Assembly (NCBI RefSeq): GCF_040719145.1
Contig: NZ_JBFDUZ010000006.1
Location: forward strand, 117,511-181,510
From: Paenibacillus sp. JQZ6Y-1
GTDB lineage: Bacteria > Bacillota > Bacilli > Paenibacillales > Paenibacillaceae
Length of the DNA: 64,000 bases
Reading direction: 5' to 3'
Below the pieces are notes generated by a model. That model did not search any database and was not told where the DNA came from. It saw only the letters and a program-made list of their open reading frames with translations. The translations under genes and the position numbers were made by a program. Shown here in pieces: positions 1 through 8,089 of this stretch (its first letter is position 1; every line of letters begins with the position of its first letter).

Positions 1-294
1 GCCGCCAAAGTGATCATAATGCCGCCCCGGCTCCAGCTTTTGCGCTGACCACGGAGTATATTCATGGATACGGTCATTCGGCACAATGCCCACCAGCATC
101 ATCTCCGGCAGCGTTCCCGCTGCAAACCGCAATTCCAAATGATAAATGTTGCCGTTCAGCACAGGATCGAATAGATCGCCGCTGTCCTGTACATACACGA
201 CTGGCAACGGATACTGCGCCTGATCATACGAAGGCGGCAAATAAATAAGCAGCTCCCGCCCAGCATGCCTCTCCACAAACAATGTTCCCTTCAT
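1..294 (-). CDS. Esterase-like protein, N-terminal 98 residues
   Basis: This is the first 98 codons of a gene whose 3' part lies beyond the left edge. The start ATG (292-294) is preceded by a strong ribosome binding site (AAGGGGGAG) and the frame is open to base 1. The protein begins MKGTLFVERHAGRELLIYLP, followed by a PPSYD segment, PLPVVYVQDSGD and later MLVGIVPNDR. This is the pattern of the putative-esterase family (alpha/beta hydrolases such as esterase D and enterochelin esterase), where the LPPSYD and VVYVQD segments precede the nucleophile elbow. The catalytic serine is not in the window, so activity cannot be judged. The substrate is unknown. Confidence 0.72.
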   Translation of the reverse strand, partial: MKGTLFVERHAGRELLIYLPPSYDQAQYPLPVVYVQDSGDLFDPVLNGNIYHLELRFAAGTLPEMMLVGIVPNDRIHEYTPWSAQKLEPGRHYDHFGG

Positions 295-510
295 AACGAC
301 TCCCCCTTTTCCGCACACCGATACGAGCTAACTTGTATGGATATGTGGACGACTGGTATGGATGAAATGGATGTGAATGATAGAATGATATACGGTAACA
401 CTCTTGCTGTACCTGTATACAGAGATATTCGGCATGGAGCGGCTTCATCCTGCAAAAGGCATTACAACAGAATAGTAACTCTGTCTAAGTCGACTTTAAA
501 GTTATTCCAT

Positions 511-990
511 TTAAACTTTGATAGCTCCAGATAACGCAGGATCAAAAAAAGACGGCCAAATCGTAGAGTCGTCATAGATGGCATTTGTAAATATCGCATC
601 AGAGATTCTCTCACAAAGCATGATCACTCCTTTAAGATTAGCGCCTGTAAAATCCGCTTTCCAAATATCGGCTTGTGTGAAAGTTGATTGAGATAGATTA
701 CTACCTTGAAAGTCTGCTCCTGCACATCTTGCCTGACTGAGATTGCTATACTCCAAATTGGCGTGTTGTAAATACGCAGTCATTAATAATGCAGAAGTTA
801 ATACAGAATGACTGAGATTCGTTTGGAACAGCTCGGCACCACGTAAATTGGTACAAACCAAACTACTATAACTTACATCCTGATGACTCAAAATAGCTCG
901 GTGTAGTTCAAGCCCATTTAAATTCGCACCTTGAAGAGAAGATATATCCAATTGAATAGAGTCATTCCCTATACAGTTAATTGTGATCAT
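511..990 (-). CDS. Pentapeptide-repeat protein
   Basis: The 159-residue protein consists largely of A(D/N)LXX pentapeptides (ANLNG, TNLRGAELFQTNLS, ANLEYSNLS, ADFQGSNLS, ADFTGANLKG). This repeat folds into a right-handed quadrilateral beta-helix. There is no signal peptide or membrane segment, so it is probably cytosolic. Some family members mimic DNA and protect gyrase, but nothing here points to that role. A longer in-frame reading from 1137 exists, but it would run through the transcription terminator at 1050-1086. The ATG at 990 has an AAAGG ribosome binding site at reasonable spacing, so I start there. Monocistronic. Confidence 0.75.
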   Translation of the reverse strand: MITINCIGNDSIQLDISSLQGANLNGLELHRAILSHQDVSYSSLVCTNLRGAELFQTNLSHSVLTSALLMTAYLQHANLEYSNLSQARCAGADFQGSNLSQSTFTQADIWKADFTGANLKGVIMLCERISDAIFTNAIYDDSTIWPSFFDPALSGAIKV

Positions 991-1049
991 CGGTATATAA
1001 CCTTTCCAGTGTTTTGAAATACATTCTAAAATAACGGTTACTGTATCAC

Positions 1050-1086
1050 AAAAAACCTTGAAAGACATACAGCCGCTCAAGGTTTT
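1050..1086 (-). terminator. Rho-independent terminator of the ZIP gene
   Basis: On the minus strand, AAAACCTTG and CAAGGTTTT form a 9-bp stem around a 17-base loop, followed by a run of six Ts. It lies about 60 bases past the ZIP stop codon and ahead of the pentapeptide-repeat gene. Confidence 0.75.
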
Positions 1087-1142
1087 CCATGATTCTCTAT
1101 ATTGCAATGGCTGCCTACAAAATGCAGCTTTCCACATAGATT

Positions 1143-2126
1143 TTAAATACTCAACACCAGCGCTGCCAGCAAACCGAGTGAAGCGATCAGACCGACAATT
1201 GGGCCGCCTTCCTCGTACGCTTCGGGAGCCATTGTGGAGCAGAGCATCGCGATAATCCCACCGCCAGCAAAAGCGCCAATGCCTGCCTTAAATTCCTTCG
1301 GCAGCATCTCCAGAAACAGATAGCCTAGCATCGAGGCAGCCGCTGAGATGGCTAGCACGACAATCCACATCCAAAAGATTTTACGACGGGAGAAGCCGCT
1401 TTGCTGCATACCGACGGTGCTGGATAGCCCTTCTGGAATATTGCTGACGAAGATCGATACGACCAGTACCCAGCTTACGCCTTGACCAGTCAGTAAGCTG
1501 GCACCAATCATAATCGACTCGGGAATCGCATCCATCACGGTTCCGGCGAAGATACCAAGCCCGCTTTCGCTTTTGCCGCCTCCGTCTTTGCCATTTGCCT
1601 TCTGGTTGCCTGCATCGCCACGCTTACTGCCCGCTTGAGAACCACGATCTTCATGACGCGCTACGGAAGAAGTTCCTTGTTGCAAAGCTCCGTTAGAATC
1701 GCTAGAGCTCGCACCGTTTGCGCCATCACTGACAGCCGCGGCGATTCTGCCGGAAGCGACTTTGGCACGGTTGGATGCAGCTACAGACGTATCATGAAGT
1801 GCTGGATCGGTATCGTCATCCTTCGGATTGGAGCCGCGTCCATAATACGAGCGTTTACGGTTGGCACCACCCTTATTGGATATATACAGGTCAAACACAG
1901 TATACACCACCGCACCAACAACGAAGCCAATCGCTGTCGACACCAGACCACCATCCTCGATGGCATCCTCCAGCAATTCAAATGCAGCCGCACCGATCAG
2001 CGTTCCGGTACCGAACGCCATAATCCAGCCGATGATTCGTTTTGGAATTTTAAAAAAGGCCGCCACAACTGCTCCCAGCAATACTGCCGAGCCAGCGATG
2101 GCGCCCCACATTAATGCGCTCCACAT
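1143..2126 (-). CDS. ZIP-family metal transporter with long low-complexity loop
   Basis: The 327-residue membrane protein has ZIP topology: about three N-terminal helices (ending near VVYTVFDLYI), a hydrophilic stretch of roughly 110 residues, then about five helices. Helix 4 carries MDAIPES and helix 5 carries SNIPEG, at the places where classical ZIPs have HNxPEG-type metal sites. The proline-glutamate cores are kept but the histidines are replaced by Asp and Ser. The loop (about residues 85-195) is rich in Gly, Ser, Ala, Asp and Lys instead of the usual histidines. The start at 2126 (MWSALMWG) sits 9 bases from GGGAGG; the ATG two codons upstream is too close to it. Metal specificity is uncertain. 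Confidence 0.85.
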   Translation of the reverse strand: MWSALMWGAIAGSAVLLGAVVAAFFKIPKRIIGWIMAFGTGTLIGAAAFELLEDAIEDGGLVSTAIGFVVGAVVYTVFDLYISNKGGANRKRSYYGRGSNPKDDDTDPALHDTSVAASNRAKVASGRIAAAVSDGANGASSSDSNGALQQGTSSVARHEDRGSQAGSKRGDAGNQKANGKDGGGKSESGLGIFAGTVMDAIPESIMIGASLLTGQGVSWVLVVSIFVSNIPEGLSSTVGMQQSGFSRRKIFWMWIVVLAISAAASMLGYLFLEMLPKEFKAGIGAFAGGGIIAMLCSTMAPEAYEEGGPIVGLIASLGLLAALVLSI

Positions 2127-2282
2127 CAACATCCACCTCCCGGTTACTTTTTCACTATTCCAGTTATTAACCAGAAAATGGAGTTGTATGTCACATTGCT
2201 ATTTCTTTTGTTACATATCTTTGAAAGGAGAGCTGGAATGATCTTGCTCTACACTTCCAGTATCATAGGAAATGCGCCCAGT

Positions 2283-3194
2283 TTATCGGTGCTGCGCATA
2301 CGTATTGGCTGGACGAAGCGAGCGAATGGCATTTAACTCTCCTTCAGTCAGCAGTGGTGCCGAAGCCGCCTCTACATTATGACGAAGCTGTTCAGACGAA
2401 CTGGCGCCCGGAATGACTGCACCGACCGCCGGATGTGCGAGCGAATAGCGAATCGTCAGTTGGGTCAAGGTGCGTTCTGGATTGCAGAACTCTTCCAGAT
2501 GACGACGCAACTTCACAATCTCCTCGCCATCGATGTCCAGATAGCCTTTTTCCGCTTTATCCTGACGACCATGAGCCAGCGCACCACTTGCCACTGGTCC
2601 GCGCACGATGGCGCTAATGCCGTTTTCCGCTAGCAATGGCAATACCTCTTCTTCGGGACGACGATCCAGAATGCTATACTGACTCATCACGCTCACCAGA
2701 TGCGAACGTTTTACATATTCACGGATCACATTCGGGCGGATCGAGGAGATGCCATATTGGCGGATCAGACCTTCGCGCTTCAACTGCTCAAACGCTTCAA
2801 TCGTCTCGTCGATATTGTCATCCAATGTACCGCCATGCAGCTGGTACAGATCGATATAATCAGTTTGCAGACGACGCAGACTGTCCTTAACCGCCTCCAA
2901 AATATATTCCTTCGACGCGTCCCATTCCCAGCCATCTTTGCCCGGTACACGACGATTGCCGACCTTGGTTGCCAAGACGACATCGCTGCGGCGACCTTTG
3001 ATCGCTTTACCGACAATCTCCTCGTTGCGCCCCTCGTCATACAGATCGGCAGTGTCCAGCAGCGTTACGCCGAGATCCAGTGCCTCATGCAGCAATCGCG
3101 TTGCTTGTCGTTCCTCCGAGCCGAGTGACATACAGCCGAGTCCAATTTCACCGACCACTAGATCGGAAGCGCCCAGTTTGTTCTGTTTCATCAT
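2283..3194 (-). CDS. Aldo/keto reductase
   Basis: This 303-residue NAD(P)H-dependent oxidoreductase has AKR TIM-barrel features. The catalytic tetrad is visible: Asp47 and Tyr52 in LLDTADLYDEG, Lys77 in LATKVG and His120 in LYQLHGG. The C-terminal nucleotide-binding loop is IPGASSSEQLRHN. Many such bacterial proteins reduce small aldehydes or ketones; the true substrate cannot be told from sequence. It follows ywbE by 34 bases with no terminator between, so the two are probably co-transcribed. The ribosome binding site is AAAGGGG. Confidence 0.92.
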   Translation of the reverse strand: MMKQNKLGASDLVVGEIGLGCMSLGSEERQATRLLHEALDLGVTLLDTADLYDEGRNEEIVGKAIKGRRSDVVLATKVGNRRVPGKDGWEWDASKEYILEAVKDSLRRLQTDYIDLYQLHGGTLDDNIDETIEAFEQLKREGLIRQYGISSIRPNVIREYVKRSHLVSVMSQYSILDRRPEEEVLPLLAENGISAIVRGPVASGALAHGRQDKAEKGYLDIDGEEIVKLRRHLEEFCNPERTLTQLTIRYSLAHPAVGAVIPGASSSEQLRHNVEAASAPLLTEGELNAIRSLRPANTYAQHR

Positions 3195-3228
3195 GTCATG
3201 CCCCTTTCGTTATCCATTGGTGCAGTCT

Positions 3229-3432
3229 TCAGTTAGAAGCCGCAATAATATGTTTTACCCGTCCTACCTGCCCTGACGCGAGCCGCACCTTGATGCCATG
3301 CGGATGATTCGGCGAATTGGTCAAAATATCTTTGACGATCCCGCGCGTTAGCTTGCCGGTACGCTGGTCCTGCTTGAGTACAATATCCACTTCCAGCCCT
3401 GCTTTGATATTAGCGCGTGTTTGTCCGTTCAT
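3229..3432 (-). CDS. ywbE: YwbE-family small protein
   Basis: The 67-residue protein closely matches the YwbE family of uncharacterised small bacterial proteins (MNGQ start, GLEVDIVLKQDQRTGKLTRG, then TNSPNHPHGIKVRL). The family is small, basic and has an SH3-like or KOW-like pattern in which the GKLTRGIV and GQVGRVKHI strands flank the conserved NHPHGIKV loop. A nucleic-acid role is often suspected but unproven. The frame opens 15 codons earlier, but the ATG at 3432 has an AAAGGA site at good spacing and matches the family N-terminus. It is first in a likely operon with the aldo/keto reductase. Confidence 0.85.
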   Translation of the reverse strand: MNGQTRANIKAGLEVDIVLKQDQRTGKLTRGIVKDILTNSPNHPHGIKVRLASGQVGRVKHIIAASN

Positions 3433-3593
3433 CTGTTCATTTCCTTTCGTGTATATGCTTGCATGATGGGGTGTCAATGAAACGATTATGCCATCATCAT
3501 CTGCATCGTATCGACTATCGTTGAAGTAAGCCTAACATTCTCATTATATACCTGACTTTGGTTGGGGATAAACATTTCCAGTTGGCAGCAGAC

Positions 3594-3638
3594 AAAACAT
3601 GCCTTTGCTACAGATATAATTATCTGCGCAAAGGCATG
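3594..3638 (-). terminator. Terminator of the sugar ABC operon
   Basis: CATGCCTTTG and CAAAGGCATG form a long stem (3598-3638) with an inner CAGATA/TATCTG helix. On the minus strand it is followed by TTTTGT. It lies 137 bases past the binding-protein stop codon, beyond the tandem repeats. Confidence 0.8.
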
Positions 3639-3673
3639 AGCATACTGCTTCTGATTCCTGACTTCTAACTTTG

Positions 3674-3747
3674 AACTCTAAAACTCTGAACTCTGAACTC
3701 TGAACTCTGAACTTCTTCATTGTGATTTCTTACTTCTTACTTCTTAC
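3674..3747. repeat. Heptamer tandem repeats, two families
   Basis: Four perfect copies of AACTCTG (3682-3709), with one diverged copy before them, are followed by three perfect copies of TTCTTAC (3727-3747). Degenerate CTTACTT-like text then continues to the stop codon of the binding-protein gene. Both units are 7 bases long. Confidence 0.85.
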
Positions 3748-3774
3748 TTCCACCCTCTTATTACGTTTTACCTC

Positions 3775-5169
3775 TTACTTCTGACTTGCCGACCACTGCT
3801 CTGCTCTCGATTGCAGTCGATCCAGCAGTGCTTGCACATCTGGCGAGCCACCGTTGGCAACCTCACTAATATAACCGTTCACTGCTGGCACGATCTCGCT
3901 GTTATAAAACGGATCGGCTTCGTCCATGAGGGTCGGCTTGCTGATCTCAGCCATTTTCATTGCATTTTTGATAAAGCCATTGTTGGACTCAACGAAATCT
4001 GCATTGGTCAGTGTCGGTGTCATATCAAAGTTCAAATATGCCCACTTCTGTGTATCATAGCTAGCGAGGAATTTCATAACTGCCCATGCTGCTTCTGGAT
4101 TCTCGGCTTTTTTTGCCATGATGATTGGGTCGACCGCAACCCAGCCTGTGCCGTCTGGTCCCATATTCATGACGGGAATATATCGTTGCAGCAGTGCATC
4201 GTCTTTGTTGGCACGATATTCACTCATAATCGTCGTACCACTATTGTCGAGCACCATAGCGACATTGTTTTTGTCCAGACCGAAGTTCTCTGCACCATTA
4301 CCGTTCACAAATGCAGGCGGTGCCAGCTTGGCAGCTTCGCCCAGCCATTGGACGGCTTTGACCATACCCGGTGTGTTCAGCTCCCATTGAATATCCGCTG
4401 GTTTATCCAGTGTACCTTCGCCGCCTTTTGCATCAAAATAATAACTAAGTGCCACCAGCGTTGCCTGATTGAGCGAATTGCCAGCAAAGTACAATCCGTA
4501 ATTTTGCTCACCCGTTTTTGGGTTGGTGCCTGTCATCTTTTTCGCTTTTTCCAGAATTTCTTCTGGTGTTGGTACTTCGGACAATGGCTCTACGCCCCAT
4601 TCGTCGAACAGCTGCTTGTCGTAAATGGTGACGCGCTTACCCAGTACTGCCGGAATACCATACTGATTTTTGCCGTCAGGGGAGCGTGTGCTGTAAGAAT
4701 TGTTCCAGATGCCTTGCAGATAAATGGAAGGGTCGAACTCTTTGTCTTGTTTGATTAGATCGTCGATATTGCGCAGCAATCCTTCATTATAATACTGGGA
4801 AGCAAACGCCCCGCCCGTATACAGCACATCTACATCGCCCGACATAAGCAGGGCGCGCTGCTTTGCCTGCGCATTTTCCCACGGAACCTGAGTGACCTCT
4901 AACGTGATATTGGGATACATTTTCTTAAACGTATCCTGCACGTACTGGTTGAAGCCCGTCGTCTCCTGTCCGGTCACCGCGTCCATCCCATTTTCAAGCT
5001 GCCAACCGGCAAGCGCGACACGCACCGTACCGGAAATGTCGGATACCTTCTGGACATCGGAATTGTACGTTTCTGCTTCCGCACCACTGCTACCACTGCC
5101 CGAAGAACCACATGCAGTCAGCAACAGCACTAGAACGACAATAATCGTAGTTTGCCATGGTCTGTTCAT
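3775..5169 (-). CDS. Sugar ABC transporter substrate-binding lipoprotein
   Basis: The 464-residue extracellular solute-binding protein (family 1) has an N-terminal signal ending in the lipobox LLTAC, so it should be anchored to the outer face of the membrane through Cys20. A Ser/Gly-rich linker follows. The body shows family-1 features such as FNQYVQDTFKKMYPNITLEV near the N-terminus, VLYTGGAFASQYY, and FLASYDTQKWAY near the C-terminus. It is the last gene of an operon after two permeases; this order, with the binding protein last, is less usual than binding protein first. The ligand is unknown but is most likely an oligosaccharide. No ATPase is adjacent, as is typical where a shared MsmX-type ATPase is used. 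Confidence 0.9.
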   Translation of the reverse strand: MNRPWQTTIIVVLVLLLTACGSSGSGSSGAEAETYNSDVQKVSDISGTVRVALAGWQLENGMDAVTGQETTGFNQYVQDTFKKMYPNITLEVTQVPWENAQAKQRALLMSGDVDVLYTGGAFASQYYNEGLLRNIDDLIKQDKEFDPSIYLQGIWNNSYSTRSPDGKNQYGIPAVLGKRVTIYDKQLFDEWGVEPLSEVPTPEEILEKAKKMTGTNPKTGEQNYGLYFAGNSLNQATLVALSYYFDAKGGEGTLDKPADIQWELNTPGMVKAVQWLGEAAKLAPPAFVNGNGAENFGLDKNNVAMVLDNSGTTIMSEYRANKDDALLQRYIPVMNMGPDGTGWVAVDPIIMAKKAENPEAAWAVMKFLASYDTQKWAYLNFDMTPTLTNADFVESNNGFIKNAMKMAEISKPTLMDEADPFYNSEIVPAVNGYISEVANGGSPDVQALLDRLQSRAEQWSASQK

Positions 5170-5321
5170 AAGATCCCGCCTTTTCTGATTTGAAATGTTC
5201 TACCTGTTTATATAGTGGCACAGCATAACGGAGTAGAGCCGCTATCCATGCGAATGGATATACAGTAAACGTTCCCTTTGGCGTAACGAATAGGATGTAC
5301 GCCGAATATCACATTCTCGCT

Positions 5322-6206
5322 TTATTGCTTAATCCCAGTAGTAGCAATGCTTTCTACAATGTACTTTTGCAAAAACATATACAGCAGCAGTACTGGAATC
5401 AGGCTGACACAGGTAGCTGCCATAATGATCGACGGCATTTGCCGCGTACCATTGTTATAATTGAACATCGCCAAACCGAGTTGGATCGTGTATTTGTTCG
5501 GATCATTCAGCGCCAGCAGCGGCCAGATCAATTCATTCCAGACACCGAGAAATTGTAAAATAATCATGGTAGCGACAATGGGCATACAGATCGCGAGATA
5601 AATACGCGGGAAAATAGAAAATTCGCTTGCTCCATCAATCAGCGCGGCTTCACGCAATTCACCCGGCAGCCCATCGATAAACTGCTTGCACAGAAAGGTA
5701 CCAAACGCATAATTCAATGCTGGCAAGTAAAATACCCAGTATGTGTCCAATAAATGGAGTTGATTAAATAGCATATATTGCGGAATCATCGTCATCTCAA
5801 ACGGAATCATCATCGTACTAAGCGCGAGCACCAACACAATGCCTGCACCTTTAAAGCGGATTTTGGATAGGGCATAACCGGACATCAGCGCCGAGATCAG
5901 GCTGATCAGAATCGTTCCGGCAGCAACAAGAAAGGAATTGAATATGTAGCGCAGCAGATCAACATTGGTCAGCGCGGCACGATAGGTGCGCAGCGAAGGA
6001 TCATCCGGCCAGAAGCGCGGCGGGAAAGGGACATTCAGCCGTGCACCCCAGTCAAAGCTAGTCGTCACCATCCAAACGAATGGAATGACCATCGTAATCG
6101 AAACTAGACAGAGCACGAACAGAATGATGGCACTATTCAGACGACGCATGTTGCGATGACTGATACGCAGAGGCGAGGCGGCAGGAGAACGGGTACTTCG
6201 ATCCAT
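5322..6206 (-). CDS. Carbohydrate ABC permease, MalG-like
   Basis: The 294-residue inner-membrane permease has six predicted helices and the EAA loop that docks the ATPase (EAALIDGASEFSIFPRIYLA). The last segment, LQKYIVESIATTGIKQ, is typical of MalG-type (CUT1) subunits. The frame opens at 6251, but the ATG at 6206 lies 9 bases from an AGGAGG site and removes an unlikely polar leader. It pairs with the upstream permease (6402-7337) and the downstream binding protein. Confidence 0.92.
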   Translation of the reverse strand: MDRSTRSPAASPLRISHRNMRRLNSAIILFVLCLVSITMVIPFVWMVTTSFDWGARLNVPFPPRFWPDDPSLRTYRAALTNVDLLRYIFNSFLVAAGTILISLISALMSGYALSKIRFKGAGIVLVLALSTMMIPFEMTMIPQYMLFNQLHLLDTYWVFYLPALNYAFGTFLCKQFIDGLPGELREAALIDGASEFSIFPRIYLAICMPIVATMIILQFLGVWNELIWPLLALNDPNKYTIQLGLAMFNYNNGTRQMPSIIMAATCVSLIPVLLLYMFLQKYIVESIATTGIKQ

Positions 6207-6401
6207 AGCAATGTTCCTCCTCAATACAATGTGAGTATGTCCATTTGTCATTCACGACGTTTTCATCATCGACGGTGTGCTTTCCATCAACTAAGGGGAA
6301 CTTCTGATCAACTATAATGTAATTAAAATCATTAACAATTCGTTGTTTAAAGAATAATTTTCATTATATAGAGCGATGGAGCCGCAACTGTCTTTTATCA
6401 A

Positions 6402-7337
6402 TTAGTCCGTTGCCCCTCGTCGATTCAGACGTAGAATGATCACCGTGAGAATTAGGATGAGAATAAACAGCAGATACGATGCAGCGGTGGCGATCCCCAT
6501 TTGAGCCGACAGAAAGGCATTGCGGTAAATGTACAGCACCGATGTCATCAGCGAGCCAGCCGGATTACCTGCACTGCCGCCGATGAGCCATACATTGGTG
6601 AACTGCTTCATCCCGCTAATCACGCCCATAATAATCATGAAGACGAAGATCGGACGCAGAGATGGAATGGTGATATACCGCCATTTGCCTAGCGAGGACG
6701 CTCCATCAATATCCGCAGCTTCGTATTGCTCGCGCGGAACACTTTGTAGAGCAGCAAGGAAAATAATCGTGTTATAGCCAAGCGCTCCCCACAAAATCAT
6801 AAGCACCACACTGAGGCGAGCAATGGACGGATCGGTAAACCAACCCACCGGATCAATATGAAACCAACCTAGTACATAGTTGATCACACCTTCACGACCG
6901 GGATAAAAGAGTAGGCTGAATAATAGACTGGTAGCTACTGCAGAGACGACATTAGGCAGGAAGAAAAGAGCTTTGAAGACATTGCGAGTGCGTTGCCAGG
7001 GCAGATGATGCACCAGACTGGCGAGGATAAAGGAGAACACAATACCGAGTGCGGCAGACAATCCACCAATGTAGACGGTGTTGTACAGGGAGTTCCAGAA
7101 TAGATCGTCTTGAAGGACACGGGTGTAGTTGGACAAACCCACCCACGACGAGGAAGCTGCGCCATTGCCGTGGAAGCTTGTCCACAGTGCAGATAGCATC
7201 GGATACAGCGAGAAGCCGAGGACACCGACCAACAGGGGCAAGGCGTAACACCAGCCTGCAATATCTGCGGAGCTGAGCCACTTGCGCTTGATAACAGCCG
7301 ATGATTTGTGCGTTAGCGATTGTGCATTTTCAGACAC
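6402..7337 (-). CDS. Carbohydrate ABC permease, MalF/UgpA-like
   Basis: The 311-residue CUT1-type permease has a first helix near GWCYALPLLVGVLGFSLYP and the EAA loop EAADIDGASSLGKWRYITIP. I chose the GTG start at 7337 because AGAGGGTGG lies at correct spacing before it; the two ATGs upstream (7379, 7373) have no ribosome binding site. It is the first gene of the three-gene importer operon, and the promoter and candidate cre described at 7452-7479 lie about 115 bases upstream. Confidence 0.9.
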   Translation of the reverse strand: MSENAQSLTHKSSAVIKRKWLSSADIAGWCYALPLLVGVLGFSLYPMLSALWTSFHGNGAASSSWVGLSNYTRVLQDDLFWNSLYNTVYIGGLSAALGIVFSFILASLVHHLPWQRTRNVFKALFFLPNVVSAVATSLLFSLLFYPGREGVINYVLGWFHIDPVGWFTDPSIARLSVVLMILWGALGYNTIIFLAALQSVPREQYEAADIDGASSLGKWRYITIPSLRPIFVFMIIMGVISGMKQFTNVWLIGGSAGNPAGSLMTSVLYIYRNAFLSAQMGIATAASYLLFILILILTVIILRLNRRGATD

Positions 7338-7451
7338 GATACTCCACCCTCTTTCAGCAAAAGTTAGGTTCATCAGCATCCTGAAGCATTCCTGGCATCG
7401 GTGTAAGGTCTTGATGAAGGACGAAATGCAACATCGTTTATATTGTAATTC

Positions 7452-7466
7452 ATTATAACGTAATCA
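7452..7466 (-). promoter_or_regulatory. Candidate cre (CcpA) site
   Basis: The plus-strand text ATTATAACGTAATCA matches 13 of 15 positions of the cre consensus WTGNAANCGNWWNCA and covers the -10 box. That placement would give carbon catabolite repression of the sugar importer. Confidence 0.4.
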
Positions 7467-7479
7467 TGAATTTTGACTA
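7452..7479 (-). promoter_or_regulatory. Likely promoter of the sugar ABC operon
   Basis: On the minus strand a perfect -10 box TATAAT (7452-7457) lies 16 bases from a weak -35 TAGTCA (7474-7479). The -35 is poor, so the start point is only suggested. Confidence 0.5.
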
Positions 7480-7662
7480 GAGGTTTCATACCTCATTTTG
7501 TAATTTTTTTTTATAAAAAGATTATTTATATGATTAATTTTATCACTTTCTTTTAAAATAAACAGTATATTCCATAAATTTATAGAGATATGGATAGTAT
7601 CAAGTTAGTTTATATAACAAACAAAGAAGTACTTATGTAGCAGTTTGATAAGGCGGAAACAG

Positions 7663-7709
7663 CAAAAACACCGGCATTGCTGCTCCCTCAGGAGTCGTCA
7701 ATACCGGTG
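7663..7709 (-). terminator. Terminator after the YqkE-like gene
   Basis: On the minus strand CACCGGTATTG pairs with CAATGCCGGTG, with an inner CTCCTGAGGGAG helix, and is followed by TTTTTG. It lies 17 bases past the stop codon. Confidence 0.85.
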
Positions 7710-7726
7710 CAAGGTTGCTACTATGC

Positions 7727-7987
7727 TTATTTGAATTTTTTCCAATCCTGCTTGCTGTTATCCAGCAAATAGGCAAAATCGTTATCGCGTCGCTTCTGCT
7801 CTGCTTTGCGCTCCTGCTCCACCTGAAGGCGCTGTTCTTCCTTGCGCTCCTGTTCGGCTTCGCGTAGCTCATTCGCCTGTGCCTTCAACTTGTCCAGCAC
7901 ATCTGCGCTAAGCATATCTTTTAATGTAGCCGGTTTGTCCTGCGCAGCAGCTGCTGGGCGAGCCGGTTGTTTGTTCCGTTTAGCCAT
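7727..7987 (-). CDS. YqkE-like (DUF3886) small coiled-coil protein
   Basis: The 86-residue protein begins MAKRNKQ and contains TLKDMLSADVLDKLKAQANE, then a highly charged Glu/Arg/Lys coiled-coil, and ends NDFAYLLDNSKQDWKKFK. The start, the charged helix and the terminal DWKKFK match Bacillus YqkE (DUF3886), whose function is unknown. An in-frame ATG exists at 8023, but the ATG at 7987 has the GGGGTG site. It lies downstream of the CNNM/CBS gene, with no terminator seen between. Confidence 0.8.
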   Translation of the reverse strand: MAKRNKQPARPAAAAQDKPATLKDMLSADVLDKLKAQANELREAEQERKEEQRLQVEQERKAEQKRRDNDFAYLLDNSKQDWKKFK

Positions 7988-8089
7988 ATGTTCACCCCGT
8001 TGTATCGGTTTCTCCTTACTCATGGTCCGAATGATGCACCATCATCACTCGTTCTTTTATTATATCACGGTTGATCAAGGGCAGCCTTC

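Larger units (their letters stand above)
3433..3774 (-). other. Intergenic region with repeats and terminator
   Basis: There is no gene here. Going leftward from the binding-protein stop it holds short tandem repeats (3674-3747), then a strong terminator (3594-3638), then the presumed promoter region of ywbE, in which I could not pick a convincing -35/-10 pair. Confidence 0.6.
7338..7662 (-). other. AT-rich promoter region of the sugar ABC operon
   Basis: No gene is present. The part next to the permease holds the promoter and candidate cre; the rest (about 7500-7660) is AT-rich, with long T and A runs, and I see no further structure. Confidence 0.55.

Noticed and set aside
991..1137. N-terminal extension of the pentapeptide-repeat protein
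   Set aside because: It would translate through the terminator hairpin of the ZIP gene and has no ribosome binding site. The start at 990 is better.
3811..4758. A 315-codon open frame antisense to the binding-protein gene
   Set aside because: The opposite frame encodes a well-supported lipoprotein; this one is Cys/His/Phe-rich noise.
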